The notes under the pieces are model-generated. The model ran no database searches, had not been told where the DNA came from, and worked only from the letters and a program-made list of their open reading frames with translations. DNA of 64,000 bases. Origin: Sycobia sp. Sy_11 (Eukaryota > Arthropoda > Insecta > Hymenoptera > Epichrysomallidae). Each line of letters begins with the position of its first letter. The first letter of the stretch is position 1. The stretch covers positions 8,150,001 to 8,214,000 of the forward strand of contig JACCIC010000003.1 of the NCBI GenBank assembly GCA_018907035.1, read 5' to 3'. This document shows positions 13,451 to 25,014 of the stretch, piece after piece. The position numbers were made by a program, and so were the translations under genes.

Positions 13451-14204
13451 GCAAGATTTAATAAAAACGAGAACATCACCGTTTAGACAATTTTTCTTTA
13501 AAGTTAATAAAATCATGTTTATACTGTAAAAAAATGTACTATCAGAGAATCTTTCATTAGTATTCGATCATCAGTCACGATCATCGTTGTAATTTTTTTT
13601 TTAATCACTTGATAAACAAATTCTTAAGACATATTTGCTTTTAATATTTGCAATACTCAGAGTTTTTAACAATTTTCCAGCAGAATTGTACTATTTAAGG
13701 GCATTTATGGTCAATTAAGTTCGTAGAATGCTCGGACTCACGTTTATTATTAAATGTAATGAGTAAAAAAAATAAAAATAGCGAATGTTAAGCTTTAAGA
13801 GTACTAATAAAACATACGCGGCCAGATGTATATGGGCACACGCGCATTAAAGAAGCTAAATTACATTATTTTTATGCCGCAAATCTAATTTTAAATATCA
13901 TTGTCCAACTTTTATTATACAAAATCCTTTATTATCCTATAATATTTAATGTAAGGAATAAAAAGTTCAACATGTGCATCAAACTGGTCCTTTCTTGTCA
14001 GCATTTGCAGACTGCTCATTGTAGATTACGATCGCACTTGTGAAGAAGTTTTGTGATTCGTTTTAATTGCCTCGCACGTTTATATAAATCATCTGAAGAA
14101 TTACCGGCGAAGTAGAAGTAGTTTTGGATTTGCGGCGAATGCCCGGCCAACCAGCCCGATTTAATTTTTCCGATTAACTTCTACATAAAGCAAAGCATTC
14201 TGTA

Positions 14205-14257
<53 letters not shown>

Positions 14258-16210
14258 TAAGAATTTTATTTATTTGCGTAAAAAACAAGTCCTCGTATGA
14301 TTGTAATACGAATGATAATTGAATTAGAAATACGATTGGTACGATTTTCAGGATGAACAAGTTTTTACAATTTACAGGCAGTACTATAAAAAATTCGATC
14401 ATATATTTATTCCCTCATAATTCGCGCGGAAAAGTAGGAAGTGCGCATTAGAAGTTTTAAGGATACGAGTAATTAATTTATTCAATTATGACGACTCTCG
14501 TCTGGAGAGTCACGGCTTTGAAGCACGCTAGAATTGAAAATATGCAAATCTAATTAGTCATTAGCACTCGGGCTATTCACATAAGTGAATATTATTATAT
14601 CTAGGAAAAAAACCGCCTGGCATCACAAAATTTGCCGTGGTCGTATACAAAATATCTAATAACTGAGAAATAAAACGCAATATAAATAATAAAGCATTAA
14701 AAGGATTTTGAAAGTTTTATCATCGAGCAATAATTCCATAATGATTATATGTTGTGAATATTACAGAATGTGGCTACGTGACATATTGTTGCAATATTTA
14801 TCATTCAGTACTACGTCCACAATATTATCGATTTAAAAAATTTTGACAGACACGAGAGGAAGTATTATCGGCGATATAGGATTATTCTTTACGAATAAAT
14901 CATATTTTATTTATATAAGGGCGCGCCTGCGTTCGATGGGAGGCGGGGCCGTGCCATCTATCGAGGTTGAAAAATCAATATTTCGATATATTTATAACTT
15001 ATTTTATTCGTTTTCAGTTATATAAATGAGATATTATTCTACGTGAGATATTATTTATAAAACAATTTTACAAACAAAATTGGGCAATTGCACAGTTATT
15101 ATTTAAAAGAAAAAATGTCATTGAACAACAAATTTCCGCACCCATTATTTATCTTCTGATGGAAAATTGGCTTATTATATTTTACTCTAATGTCATAAAA
15201 AAAAAAATTATTAGGGCAGAAACTTTTCTTTAGACTTTCGGTATCATGTAACTATAGTATAGATGTCTATTACTTTTTTATGATTCTTTTTCATGCTATC
15301 CACTCGCTATGTCAATCTCATTTTATAAACCGAAAGATCATATTATGAGTTTTGAAAACGTTGTCATTTATGGCGAATAATAAATAATTTTAATAAAAAT
15401 ATGAATCATTATCTCTTAGTTGTCCATTAAATGTGAATATGTAATCTATCAACGAGATTTATATTTAAAATATAACTTTTTTCTTGCCAAAAAACAGTTT
15501 GGAAAAATATAATGCAAACAAATAATTTTCATCAGAATAATTGTTTCTTCTTACTCATTAATTATAACAACTAATGTAATGTTTGAGCTATTTTCAAGGG
15601 GCGATTCTAAGTTTTTTTAACATATTTAATACTACTAAGCACATATTCTTAATTAAATTATTATATACTTCTTAAATATACTTGTATTTTGGATATATGA
15701 AACAGATTCAATAACGTCACAAAATAAAGTAAAAAAACGTATATTGAAAAAGCATTAGTTTTACAATTTATGATATAGGAAGAATAAGTGCGATAAAATC
15801 CTTCAAAGAGACGAGAAATAAATTTGTAAAAAACTGGCTTCTAAAATAATAATTTATCAGGTAATTTTTTTTTCTATTTATATAAAATGCTGTATATCTT
15901 CTCAAAAAAACCATGGGACCAATAAAAACTTACTTGTAAAATTAACTTCAAGATATAAACGTGGCCATTAATAAATAAATCCTAATATAATAAGTACATT
16001 GTCCTCTTGTGAATGACAATATGCTTCAAGAGAATATATTTCATCCAAGCCTCGCTATCAAAAATCAAATTTAATTATGACATATGAATTATCCCATTAA
16101 TTTTTAATTTATAATTGAAAGAATCGTAATGAAGCAAATTAGGATTTTAAATTATTTGCATCGAAAATTGCTACGATGAAAGTTAAGAAATCGATAAGTC
16201 ACTCGATGGC
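13451..16210. other. AT-rich DNA, no gene seen
   Basis: Only the (TA)n at 14208 and a small GGGCGCGCCTGCG patch at about 14919 stand out. Confidence 0.5.
14208..14255. repeat. (TA)n microsatellite
   Basis: About 24 uninterrupted TA units. Confidence 0.9.
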
Positions 16211-16212
16211 CG

Positions 16213-16234
16213 ATATATATATATATATATATAT
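16213..16234. repeat. (TA)n microsatellite
   Basis: 11 TA units at the edge of a GC-richer segment. Confidence 0.85.
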
Positions 16235-16680
16235 CCGCACTGCTTTTATATCAAAAGCATGAGAAGCAGTGCGGCGGAGGGGTAAGGGGAAGAACTTCGG
16301 TTCGAAGCACAGTGTAATCACTTTAAAACTGCCGCTCACTACTTTCGCGGGCGTTTGTCTTTTTTTTACGATGATCCTGCCATCTCTCTCGTGCTGTTCT
16401 CCCCTGCTAGTCTTACTCCGCGATTTCGCCTCCCGCCTCCCAAGGGTATCCACTTTAAATGCGAGGATCCCCCCTCGCTCTCGCAGAAGTTTCGCATTCG
16501 CAAACTCGCGATAGCTTCAATTTCACGTGCCCAATTGTTCCTCAGTCCTTCTTTCCGCTGTTTTTTCCCCTCCAATTCCTTCCTCCTTCCGTCATACTGG
16601 GACGGTTATTTGAAATCGTTGATGACCTTTTGCCCTCTTCGCTGCCGTTTTCGCGGTGCTTTCAGAAATTTATAGCAACT
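16235..16680. other. GC-richer, pyrimidine-rich island
   Basis: CCTCCC, TCCTTCC and CTCGC runs with frames open on both strands. Possibly regulatory; no gene model is possible. Confidence 0.3.
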
Positions 16681-19600
16681 TCCACTGCGTTAATAAAGAA
16701 TTCAGGAACATTCCAACTGTGCCAGGGCATATTTAATTTAAAACAGAGTATGTATTAATAAGTAAATAAATGGCGAAAAATCTATCGCTAGAAATTGATC
16801 GTCTCGGCTGATTCAACTAGTGGAAAATCCTATAGCGAATGAACTTTTATGCATGAAATCGTTTGTATTATATGTAAGTAAAAAAAATTGAAATCGATTT
16901 TACGTGTTATAGTCCTTGGTAAGCTGGAAAAGTAAAGTCTTAAAAAAGATTCAGATTGAAAAATTTAATGAGATGTACTAAAAGAGTTTTTCCAAAATTA
17001 TGCGCTAATTTACAGCTGTCTAGTATAAAACTGGATTTTGCGTTGTTACTAGACTGTCTTTCGATTTGCGTTTCGAAATCGGTGACGTGGAAATTCAATC
17101 GGCAAATCACTGTCTCTCGCTCTGCTGCGCGTAGCCGGAAGGATCTCAAATTTGAATTCGCTTGGCTGTGACAAATTCATTGGCATAGACGTAGGGAAAT
17201 ATTTTAAACGAGAAGAGGATAAAGCGGTTATATATGTCAATAATAGTAGAAACTAGGCTGATTTTATCAGATAATTTAACACGTATTGCAACAATTTCAA
17301 AAGATATGTGCAATATGTAGAAAATATTAGTACATTAAATTTTGATTATTCATATCGTCAGATGAGTTAGCTCTAAATGAAATGAGGCATGTATGAGAAA
17401 ATCCAGAATATTTTCAACTTCTAGGTAGTAGAAAAACTGATGCCTTATATAGTACACTATTGATTGAATACTTTTCTTCCAGTATTACCTTTAAATAATA
17501 AAGAAAACAATAAGGCCATAATCCAATACAAAATAGCACTAAAATTAAACCTTCTCTCCGAAAAAACTAATTAAAACTTCATTACAAAAGTATTAATATT
17601 TTTTATATAATTATTCAAAATGAGAATTATAATTCGCGAAAGAAAAATTATCCTATTCAGTTGAATATAAAAAAAACTTTTTTCTTAATATAATTTTTTC
17701 ATTTCCTTACTTTTGATACAACTTATCAAGATGCTATAATAACGTTGAAGAGATTCAGAGAATGTTTTCTGCTATAATGATGAAAAATTCATAAATATTT
17801 TCAGATACTTTTCGATCATAATTCACGTGTGCCAAGAAAAAATTTGATTTTTCAATAATAAAGTTCCGTAGATCGATCATACCTTAAATGGCACATTTCA
17901 AAACTCAACGGAATTCTTTTTGCCAATATGGAAACTATGCAGGAAATGTTCAAACTCTGTAAAATCCAAAACTTATTTTATATATTTTGAGTATTGTTAG
18001 CTTTAGTATTTTTTGAGAAAATACAATTTCTTATAACTTCTTGATCTAATTTTATAGAACTGTAAAATTTTAGAAATTTTACAAACACTTTTGAAAGCGA
18101 CTTATTCCTTTTTTATTCTTGACAAAAAGAAAATTCTGGTACCTAGTTTTTTTTTTAAATTGGTGAAATATTGTTTATTTATTTTACAAATATGCTTTAT
18201 AAATGCAGTTTCATCAGAAATTAAATACAGTACGATCTTTTATATATAATGATTTAATAAAAATAATTTTATAAAAATTATTTTTACAACTAAAAAAATA
18301 CGAATTTATACTAGTAAGAAATCTAGACGTTTTTAAAAAGTCATAACTTTAATTTACTCCAAAATATTTTACAGGCTAAATATTATCTTACACGCTCTAG
18401 ATAGTATTGAACTATATTTTCCATCATGAGAGTCGATAAAATATCTTCCAACTATGATGTTAATTATAACTCAGTTTTAAAGTATTAATGTAGTAATGAA
18501 TGTAGTAATTCCATTTAGTAGAAAGAAATAATACTTAGAGTTTATCTATTTACATTCTATTTACATTGTTTTTAAATCAAAGCAAAAATGAGATCTTATA
18601 TTTTCAACTGTCGATTGAAAATTCATATTATTGTTTAAAAAAAGTAATTGATAACATTTTATTCTTTAGAAATCAAAATCAATCTAAGAATATGTAGATC
18701 ATCATTTACACATTAAACAAAACATAATAAAAAAAGCATAATTGTTTCTAGGCCTTATGGCATCAGGTTCCACACGGGTTACAAAGAAGACTTGCCCTGT
18801 AATTATTAAAAGTTTCATCACAACAAATACATAGATAATAATACCATTTATGTATTTTCAGCGTTACTTTTTCGATTTGCCAAAATGCTTTTAAAGTTTT
18901 AAAAAATTTATTATCACTTCTAAAAATGTGTCTCAAAGCAATGTGGATTCCTGCCTCGTTACCATATTATTATGATAGGTACATGACCAATCTGCTTAAC
19001 TTGTCTTTAAGAGATTTAATACAAATCTAGATATATGACCATACGACAATGATTTACATTGCTTCATATTAATTATAATTTAATTGAAATTAGTTATTTA
19101 TTTTACAATTAATAAAGAAAAAATTGTATTTTCTTTCGCCGATTTTTCTTTCGGTTATTTTTTTTCAGCAAACTTACCTTTCGACAAAAGTCCATTCAGA
19201 AAAATTTAACGTGTCCAGCTATCCGATAATACAGATGATTTTTTATAAAAAATTTCGTGACATTAGAATCTTCATGCTATCCATTATTCTACGTTCCAAT
19301 ATAAGGAATTGTTGAAATAATTTATATTCCATATGGCTCTTCTATTTGATGTTTTGATATACCTTGATAAAATTGAATTAGCTGCTTTTACTATCTTTTA
19401 TGATAGCAATGTATTTTTTTTATGAAGAATAGAGTGTAATATATTATTTTATCGATGAATTCTAATCATTCGAACAAATATACTAATTTATTTTGAGAAA
19501 AGTTTATCAGAAGCTTGTTGACTTCCAAATTAATGCTATGATAATTAGTTACTATCGATTTTAAGTTTTTAATTTTTAATAGATGATAATTTCCGTTTAA

Positions 19601-21090
19601 TAAAATTTGCTATTTATTGTCTATAAATATTTTATGTTTTCCATGATTTGCACTCTCAATAAATTAAATTTTCTGTGTTATATATTACATAGTTTTTAAT
19701 CAAGGTATTTAAAATGGGATCGAAAAAGAACGATTGCACTCTGTACTATTTTTCACAGAGAAAAACAGAATTATAACGGGCAGCACCAAATGCTATTTGA
19801 ATACTTTATACGATAATCTATATATAGAAGCCGAATTATAAAAGAAATGGTGAGCAAAAACTCAATATAAGGTCTTAATAAATATTTTCAACAACCCTGA
19901 TGCTTAGAAGAATTTTATATCTGCTTCGGAAATAAATAACTTAAAAACAAAGTAAATTTTAATGGATATAATAATTTATTAATATAAAAGATTTAAAATT
20001 TCCCATCGTACTATTATAAATATGCTATTATATTATACTATTATAATTCTGATCTAAGTAAAAACGTTGATGCTATGAGAAAGCCATTTTTATATTTTTA
20101 AAGTAAGGTCCCTTTTTTGAAATAGCGCGATGAAAGTAAGTGTAAAAAGTAGCGATAATCTTGCTACACAGAGAGGGCAATATTAACATATCAGTATATC
20201 GAATTGACCTTTTTGAACACACTTAATGTGATAATTCTGAGTCTGTAGGTGAACTGGATTCTAATTCATAGTAATTAAGCAACTTCATGATTCCGTTATC
20301 GTAGATTTTTTATCCTATGTTGAATTAACTATTTGATACATAGTTACAGAGTAATTCGGTATCATTAGTCGATAGGACCAACGATTCAGCAATGAGGGAA
20401 CATGATCTTCGAATCCTAGAATATTTAAGCCTTAAATTTCATATAATTATCCAGATAAAGGGCGTTTTGGTCCATTAATTCTCATGATGCTATTCAGTTA
20501 CCTGTGATTTTGGTTTGTTGTTATTGTTCCATCACTAATACAACAAAAGTATATATGACTGCTATAATTGCAACCAATATCGTACAGACACTATTTTCAC
20601 CTTTTTGAGAAAAACGAAATCCATTTCGATCTAACTACAGCCATATGCACAATGCACAACGTTGTAAACATAACTTTAAGGATTACAGTTTTCTTATTAC
20701 TTTAAATTTCATCTATCTTTGTTCATTGTTTTTCTTATTCATACACATTTAAATATGATTTCGTGATTAAGTTCACGTTTGCAGCGCAGCTTGCTCGAAA
20801 GATTTACTATAATAGATGATTTACAATTATCATTGTGAAAAAAGATTTTTCTCGCACTTAAGGAAATAATATGAATAGAGCCACAGAAAAAATTCGTAAT
20901 GATTATTTACTTATGGAACTTAAAATTTTCAGGCGTGTGGTAAATAGATTAAGTGATTCATACTTTCAAAACATCAACTACTGATATATAAGCTAACACA
21001 TTACGGGAATAATGTTCGATTGTACCACTTAACGATGTATAATATAACTTTATCTAATTATTCATTTATTCATTCCTGTTATAACCGAAG
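16680..21090. other. AT-rich DNA upstream of the serine protease homolog
   Basis: Mostly AT-rich with no confident gene. Two orphan exon-like patches (18752-18797 and 19169-19315) are noted separately. Confidence 0.5.
19169..19315 (+). CDS. Possible terminal exon, 48 codons, unidentified
   Basis: A strong polypyrimidine tract and acceptor (TTCGGTTATTTTTTTTCAG, ending 19168) is followed by an open frame beginning QTYLSTKVHSEKFNVSSY and ending at TGA 19313-19315. No upstream exon is established; the small patch at 18752-18797 is the nearest candidate. The protein is not recognised. Confidence 0.18.
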   Translation, partial: QTYLSTKVHSEKFNVSSYPIIQMIFYKKFRDIRIFMLSIILRSNIRNC

Positions 21091-21097
21091 TCTCTAC

Positions 21098-21107
21098 TAT
21101 ATAAAAA
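21098..21107 (+). promoter_or_regulatory. TATA box of the serine protease homolog gene
   Basis: TATATAAAAA lies 67-76 nt upstream of the ATG. A TATA box places transcription start about 30 nt downstream, near 21128-21131, where the sequence reads TTTTAGTCT. This would leave a 5' UTR of about 45 nt. The spacing supports the chosen start codon and first exon. The start site itself is inferred. Confidence 0.5.
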
Positions 21108-21173
21108 CATTGAGAATGGAGAATTTTTAGTCTGCGCATTGAACAGTTATCAATTTGTGACAAATATATAAAA

Positions 21174-24100
21174 ATGAATTACTATGTTTTAGTTTCATAT
21201 GGTTTTGTGCTTTCTGCCATTTATTTAGTTGATAAAGGTAAGCTTAAGTAAGTGTTTGATTATTCAGGAATTTTATGCTAATTTATATTTTATTTAGATG
21301 CGGAAAATTTGAAATAAAGTTGTTTATATCTTCATTATGTAGCGAATAAAATTTTTATAAACGTATAATTTGAATGAATAAATTATATAAATAAAAAATA
21401 TAAATAAACCTTGAAAAGTGTCAGGATTTGAAAATTTACGTGTTATTACAGGTAACATGCAACGTAAATTCATATGTTCGTATGTGGGACTAAACACAAA
21501 CTAAGTCGTTATACGTATTAAGAGAAATATATATTTTTTTTTAAAAAATACATTTAAACATAAGATGCTCACGATGTTCAGAAAAAATTCCGAACTATCC
21601 ATGAATTAATATTATATTTATCAATAATAATTCAAATAATAACTAAATACAAAAACATCAAACTTATGCTACTCAAAAATTGACGCAGCTCTAAACAATA
21701 AACTTAGAGAACTTATCTATTATAATAAAATTAGTTTATTAAAACATCAAACAGTTCCTCCAAGGTCGCAAATCGAACAACTTGGTATGCAAAATATGAC
21801 CAAAGATGTTTATCATGGATTATTTAAATAAAAATATGATATGAAGCGTTATCATTTAAGTAAGAATTTTTAATAAGTTAATTTCTAACGTTAAGTTTCA
21901 TATTCATTTTATTTGTTTGAATGAATAGTTATACCCATTATTTTTACATTTCTTATTATTGATTACAAAATATTACAACAATATTATACGGAATATCTGA
22001 AAACGTTGAGTAATTAATCTTTTTTTTCATTATTGTAGTTTCAGTCTTGAGGATAGAAAATATAATCGGTGGCTATGGGACAATTGTTGATGATTTTAAC
22101 TATCAAGCTGCAATTTTTGCTAGAAAAAATTATACCAAAAACTTTACCTTGATTTGCGGGGGTGCGATACTTACGCAATATTTCATATTAACTGCAGCAC
22201 AATGTTTATTCGACAATTATGGTAATGTAAGACAGTTATCGTACTACGTTGGTGTAGGTATGACAAATATGATTGGTACAAGAGGCGTCACGAAAATTGT
22301 TGACAAATATTACAGGCCCAACGTCGACATTGCCATTAGCTCGCTAAGAACAAATGACATTGCACTCGTGAAAGTAAGTTTGAGAATAGTTTATTTTGTA
22401 GTCTTTCCATTTGTATACACCCATATTTATTCTACAGATGATTAAATAAAATTTCAACGTCCCATTTTTAAATGGTCTCCAATAACTTTATAGGAAAGAA
22501 TTATTGTGGAATTTTTGTTCGAATTCTCTTAATAATAAAAAATATACGGATTTGCAATTGCGTGTTTAAAGTAAATTTAATCTTACAAGTTTTATCTTCC
22601 ATTTCTGTTTTTCTCTTTTATACTTTCTTTTTTCTTCGTTTTTCGAAAATTGTTCAACGTATATCATAACATTATTATCCTAATCTATGCGTAATATGAT
22701 TGGTCTAAATTGCTTCAAAATTGTATTAAACCTATCTATCGCCAACACTCATTCTTTTTTAATTTACTTTTTTTGAAGTATTGAGATGACTAACATAAAA
22801 CACTCTGCATTTTTTTAATTCCTAATCATACAATCACATAGCCATTGCATGTTCTTTCTATAATTTTTATAAACTCTTTGAGACATAGACTCCTTATAAT
22901 TTCCTTGTTTATTTTGACTGAATCGATGAGCGGAGTAGCAGAAAAGAAGTCTGACTAACACTGGAATAACGTGACAGTATTTTGCTCTATAATAATTCGC
23001 TAATTCTTTGAAATATAATATAAAAGTTATTTATTTTTCTTTCATTGACAATTACGATACCATATTTATATTTATATTGTTTTTGATTTGGTTATTTTAT
23101 TTTTATTGTTTTTAGTAATTTTATTTTTACATTACTTATTATCATCTTTTTTTGACACTATGTAGGATTATACCTCACAAAAATTTCTTTAAATTTGTCC
23201 ATATTTCGCTATTTATCCCTTCGGTGTCTTTATTACTCTCACTCGTTACCATACATAATTTGTCACATAAATTTATGCAAAATAGTTTTATTTAATGGAT
23301 AGTGTAACAGAATAGTTGAATTACGAAAAACATTTAATTATTAAGTTCGAGACAAAAATTTGAAATTATTGTATAAAAATTAATTTCTTAGATTAAGCAC
23401 ATACGATCATAATTGCGAGAAATTATATTGTTTCTTTTTAGTTACGTCTAAAATTGCGTCTTCAAAAAATGGGCCTACATGCACTGGAGTTACCATTGCC
23501 TTACGAAAGCTTCAGAGGCGAATTAGCTGTCGTTTCTGGCTATGGTTTTACCTGGGTTCAGGTCGGAATGGATTGGAATACTCTGAAACTAAAAAGGATT
23601 AATGGCAGCAGTGACTACAGCTTGAAATACGCTTTCGTTAAAATTAGAGAGGATATTGATTGCATGAAGTCGCATCCAATACTAAATATTGACACCGAAA
23701 CGTGTGGCCAAATGTTAAGCGATTCGTCGAATGAAAAATGGGGCATATGTTCCGTAAGTCATTGAGTAATTGATTCAAATATGGCGCAACTCTTTCTCGT
23801 CCTCGTAGCACTGCCATATCAACTGACGTGTTTAAATAAAAAATGTATAAAGATACATCTAAGTAAAAAGAATTTAGGTATTGTCAGTTACATACATATG
23901 GCCCATAGTATATATAATACATTTCAATTTGCATCCGGCAGTTGATTTTTTCTTGCTACGATTTTTTCAGTGCTACGCTTTATATCACACCACGAGACTC
24001 ACGAAATTGTGTCGAAGTCGTAGTTATAAGGTTAAAGTGATATAACGAACGTGTTAGTTATTTTTTGGAATGTAAAAACTTACAGATGACAAAAATGTGT

Positions 24101-25014
24101 TTTAAATTTATATTAAAAATATAATACACTACGGAAAAAATTCTATGAAATTTATCACATAATAAAAACTTGGTTTGATATAAATTAGAAAATTCTAGTC
24201 ACCAGATTTTTCGATGAATCTTTTATGAAAGTTTATGAAATATTTGTTAGAACATTAAAATCATATTATACTATGATATCACAAAAAACATTTACGTACA
24301 CCAAGATTGAAATCCTGAAAAGTTAAAGAAAGAATGAAAATCCTAAACTTCAAATATAACAGGACGATTAGATAACTTTCAAAACGTGTAGGTAATCAAA
24401 AAAAAATCAAAGAAAATTTTTCATTAGAATCAAAAGCTCGCATTATGTGCTCAATTGTTTAATCTTAATTTTCCAAGTGTAATTACACAGAATTTGTTCT
24501 ATTAAATAATTGCTAATGTCATTCATAAATATATAAAAAGTAATATCTTCATTTGCTTCGATTATAATTAATTAATTTTTAATTAAACTACAGGCTGCAC
24601 CATAATGTGAAATATTCAAAGTGATGCATTATTGGTGTTCGAAATTTCTATTTGATCTAAACGTAATTTCAACATTATATATCGCATACAATCATACCAG
24701 TAATTAAGTAATTAACTATCTCATTAATTTATTAATCAGTTATTAATAAAACAGTATTATATAATGTACGAAATTTTAGAATAACGTATTTTTTTCACTT
24801 TCAGAAAGACGCTGGCAATCCATTAGTTGTTGACAATAAAGTTATAGGAATCGCAGTTCGAAACAGGGTTGACTGTAATGACACGAATGATGGTTGTATA
24901 TATACCAAGGTATCATCATTTATAGACTTCATTTATCTAGTTTTAGAAGAACGTCTGAGTAATTATGTGCTCACTTATCAGAATTTTCCATACAAAGCGG
25001 CTCAGAAAACCTAA
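21174..25014 (+). CDS. Secreted serine protease homolog (catalytically dead S1 family), 4 exons, 306 aa
   Basis: Coding exons are 21174-21237, 22039-22373, 23442-23753 and 24805-25014. All junctions are GT..AG and the frame is continuous to TAA. An in-frame alternative acceptor at 22045 would remove two residues. The protein has a hydrophobic N-terminal signal peptide, then IIGG at residues 30-33 (usual mature N-terminus of chymotrypsin-fold enzymes), CGG at 61-63 and LTAAQC at 72-77, where active enzymes have LTAAHC. The Asp is kept (NDIAL, D128). The GDSGGP motif has become KDAGNP (238-243), so catalytic Ser is Ala240. With His and Ser both lost, peptide-bond hydrolysis is not expected. Insect homologs of this type usually act as cofactors in proteolytic cascades, as binding proteins, or in venom or seminal fluid; which applies here is unknown. 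Cysteines 61/77, 207/221 and 236/261 match the conserved disulfides. Four N-glycosylation sequons are visible (N52, N56, N187, N262). The residue before IIGG is Asn, not Arg, so trypsin-like activation is not obvious. The C-terminus runs about 25 residues beyond the usual end. Confidence 0.86.

Noticed and set aside
22472..22669. Separate 65-codon frame just after exon 2 of the protease homolog
   Set aside because: It lies wholly inside intron 2, starts after a good donor site, and is a hydrophobic AT-rich chance frame.
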